Positions 62,057 to 64,000 of a DNA stretch of 64,000 bases are shown piece after piece. Position 1 is the first letter of the stretch. Every line of letters starts with the position of its first letter. Location of the stretch: NCBI GenBank assembly GCA_003833135.1, contig QZLH01000318.1, positions 1-64,000 on the forward strand, written 5' to 3'. The DNA comes from Oehlia diaphana. Taxonomy: Eukaryota > Glomeromycota > Glomeromycetes > Glomerales > Glomeraceae. Under the pieces are notes generated by a model. That model had not been told where the DNA came from and searched no databases. It saw nothing but the letters and a program-made list of their open reading frames with translations. The position numbers and the translations under genes are program-made.

Positions 62057-62983
62057 CTAGAATGCCTTAACACATGGATCATCAGAATTGTCACTACGAA
62101 GTGCTTTATCTAACACCTCTGAATAAGCCACAGATCTTGGCTCCGCCTTACTAGTATACTTTGAAACATATTGTAAAACAGCATGGGTTGTGAGGATTGG
62201 CTTCAAATCTATATTCGCTCTCCATCCTTGCAGTTGGATACGGTTATGTGGATTAATTAGTAGATCATTTCCGGCCATTATTAATTCTAGGTGACCATTT
62301 TCATTGTGTATGGTTGTTTTTTCTGCTAATTCTTTAGGAAATCCAAACCTACAGGCCTGTTTACCAGCAGTTTGTTTGTTAATTCAAAGACAGTAGGAAC
62401 TGCAACGCGTATGCTATTGCAATTTGTTTATCAATTCAATATAATCCTGCATATCGTTATCAAGATTCTCCAATTTCTTTTGGCATGGGTGATGATCAGG
62501 AAGAAGTGCATCCAGGCCAGGGTTAATTGTAGTAATTAAAGAATCCAAATAACATGTTACTTCTTCTATTACTTCTTGATTATTAATCATTTCTTCCCAA
62601 TTGATTTTGGGTGCTTCTTTTCGCTTAGCAATATCATGAACATGAACACTGCCGCAGTGCTGCCACTCAAATCGATACTACCAGTCAACTAATCCCCATT
62701 TGGGAATCAAAACTTTTTCAAAAAAAGCTTTAAATCACTTTTCAAAATACCATGCTGCAATATGGGGATTATCTATAAGATCTTTCCTTTGACGTTTAGC
62801 AGCTTCCTGAATTGTTTCAGTTTTCGCAGGATTTTCTCTATTAGGCATGAGATCATGTAAGTCTGGCCAATGTGTATCAGCTGCACTAAACGTAAAGAAT
62901 ATCATTCCTTTGGATCCCATCTGTTTTATCATGTCTAAAAGTTCTGCTCTATGACGCAACCAATATTGACAGGTACTGCGCAA
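62057..62983 (-). pseudogene. Helitron Rep (HUH endonuclease) domain, broken
   Basis: 62983-62735 encodes the Helitron-like N domain (MIFFTFSAADTHWPDLHDLM). After a stop, the HUH motif is seen as GSVHVHDIAKRK around 62660-62620. More stops follow near 62400. The second block (62278-62057) reads IQLQGWRANIDLKPILTTHA then VLQYVSKYTSKAEP, with the two tyrosines of the Y2 active site (QYVSKY). Catalytic residues survive but the frame is interrupted, so this copy cannot make a full transposase. Confidence 0.85.
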
Positions 62984-63170
62984 TCCTTGATTTTAGACAC
63001 GGTAAGTTACCCTTCCTCTAAATTTTGTCAGACAAATACTCTGCCTTCTGATAATGCTCTCCATCTCATTATAGTATTTAGCGCAAAATAACACCACTGT
63101 GGATGATGAGCGAACTGGCCATTTTTGTAAATTAAAAGATGTTTAAAGTATTCTGCCAGTTTTATTTCTT

Positions 63171-63990
63171 TTACCCAATAGTCATTAAGATCTGCAGTTC
63201 CCAAGGATAAAGTGTAGGAAATGCTTGTACTATGTATCCACAGGTATGAAATTCATTAATTAGAAAAATTTCATTACGTGGCCAATCAATTACTGTCCTT
63301 TTATGATCATTATGCATTCGATTAAGAATTTCATTAATCCTCACTATGTTTGTTAGGTAACAAAAGAACAAATGTTTGCGAAATGAAATTATCTTCATTA
63401 TCTTCATTATCTTCATTATTTTTATTGTCAACCTGGTCTAAACGTTACTCATTTGGTCTATCATTATCATCTATTAGCTGTGGAAGATGCATCTCAATTG
63501 AATCATTTTCGGGTAATGTTTACAAGACATCACTATCAATCTCAATATCCTGATAGAATTTATTGTTAGCTTTTAACCACTGAAAAGCTTGCATTACTTT
63601 CTCCCGTCGAACATGAAAGTCATGAAAATTAGATCTGTTTTCAGTATAACATCTAATGATAACTAAATCCAATATTGATGGATTACGTGGAAGTCACGTT
63701 ACAAATTCTTGTACATCCTGTGAAAAGTTAATAATATTTCCACGATATGCGTACTATCCTCCAGGAAGGTTATACACAGAAACTATAGGAAATACTTGTG
63801 CGATCAACATTTCTTCTATATCGGTTAAATCTTGAAGTTCTTGTGGAACTTCGCCTAGAAAAAAAAATATTTGAATCTTAATTTTCTTATATTAAGAATA
63901 AGCGAATGACTTACCTGGATCCATATTATTTTCAGCAGAAAATTTTTTAGGACTTCCCTCAAGATGGCATCGACAGTATTCGTCTCCAAT
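63171..63990 (-). pseudogene. Helitron N-terminal DUF6570-like region, broken
   Basis: Minus-strand text includes DLTDIEEMLIAQVFPIVSVY then YAYRGNIINFSQDVQEFVT and NNKFYQDIEIDSDVL, typical of the N-terminal region of Helitron proteins in these fungi. In-frame stops lie near 63750, 63525 and 63445. A GAAGATAAT repeat (63395-63425) expands the linker NEDNEDNED. The most upstream part passes through an intron-like GTAAGT...CTAG (63916-63857). Confidence 0.65.
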
Positions 63991-64000
63991 GAGTGTAATG

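Larger units (their letters stand above)
59763..64000 (-). mobile_element. Degenerate Helitron (Rep/Helicase), runs off the right edge
   Basis: In minus-strand order the domains are DUF6570-like (about 63990-63170), Helitron Rep (about 62983-62057) and PIF1 helicase (about 61650-59990), the order of autonomous fungal Helitrons. A probable intron (63916-63857, GTAAGT...CTAG) lies in the N-terminal part. The reading frame is broken by several stops and shifts, listed in the parts below. Helitron termini (5' TC, 3' hairpin plus CTRR) could not be identified with confidence. The 5' end lies outside the window. Confidence 0.85.

Overview
This is nuclear DNA of a eukaryote, most probably an arbuscular mycorrhizal fungus (Glomeromycotina, Rhizophagus-like). 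Base composition is strongly AT-rich. Almost every gene is split by short introns (about 50 to 130 bp) with clear GT...AG borders. The gene set is fungal: ChAPs/exomer protein, TRAPPII Trs120, Cox24-type mS38 and an RNAi-type RdRP. The spaces between genes hold hAT, MULE, Tc1-like and Helitron debris. The species call is inference. No database search was possible, so gene names rest on recognised domains and motifs. For each spliced gene below, the reading frame closes across all listed exons.

Layout. 1-2452: decayed hAT transposase carrying a nested hAT MITE. 4455-8463: RNA-dependent RNA polymerase (+), facing a TRF4/Cid14-type poly(A) polymerase (-, 11319-9061). The latter is divergent from POLD4 (+, 11549-12206). 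POLD4 faces thymidylate synthase (-, 13429-12465). 13430-16264: gene-free, with a MULE-type inverted-repeat element that contains an assembly gap. CDK7/TFIIH kinase (+, 16265-17779) faces a NIPA-like Mg transporter (-, 19365-18274), which is divergent from the 22-exon TRS120/TRAPPC9 (+, 19776-25402). 25403-27631: gene and transposon debris. Then proteasome beta1 (-), PRKRIP1 (+), BUD23 (-), Utp30/RSL1D1-like (+), a tandem MOCS1A-MOCS1B pair (+,+), mS38/COX24 (-), an SH3 single-pass membrane protein (+), an ABCD peroxisomal half-transporter (+), a DNAJB12/HLJ1-type ER J-protein (-), a PPxY-bearing membrane protein (+), the ChAPs exomer gene (-) and PYM (+). From 54524 to the right end there is no intact gene: AT-rich intergenic DNA, hairpins, an hAT relic and a broken Helitron (-).

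Functional themes. There are housekeeping genes for replication and dNTP supply (POLD4, TYMS), transcription (CDK7), RNA surveillance and silencing (RdRP, TRF4, PYM, PRKRIP1), ribosome biogenesis (BUD23, Utp30), Golgi/TGN traffic (TRS120, ChAPs), Moco synthesis and protein quality control. Genes are often paired head-to-head over 170-410 bp, which suggests shared promoters.

Most interesting points. (1) Two introns have U12-type (minor spliceosome) signals, one AT-AC in ChAPs and one GT-AG in TRS120. (2) A 16-nt micro-exon in the RdRP splits the catalytic DxDGD motif. (3) Two divergent promoters share an identical 16-bp element about 45-70 bp upstream of an ATG. (4) The N-gap is flanked by the same 65-bp sequence on both sides, so it is probably an unmerged contig overlap. 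(5) A complete hAT MITE with perfect 8-bp target duplication sits exactly at an intron 3' splice site. I found no clearly new multi-gene system.
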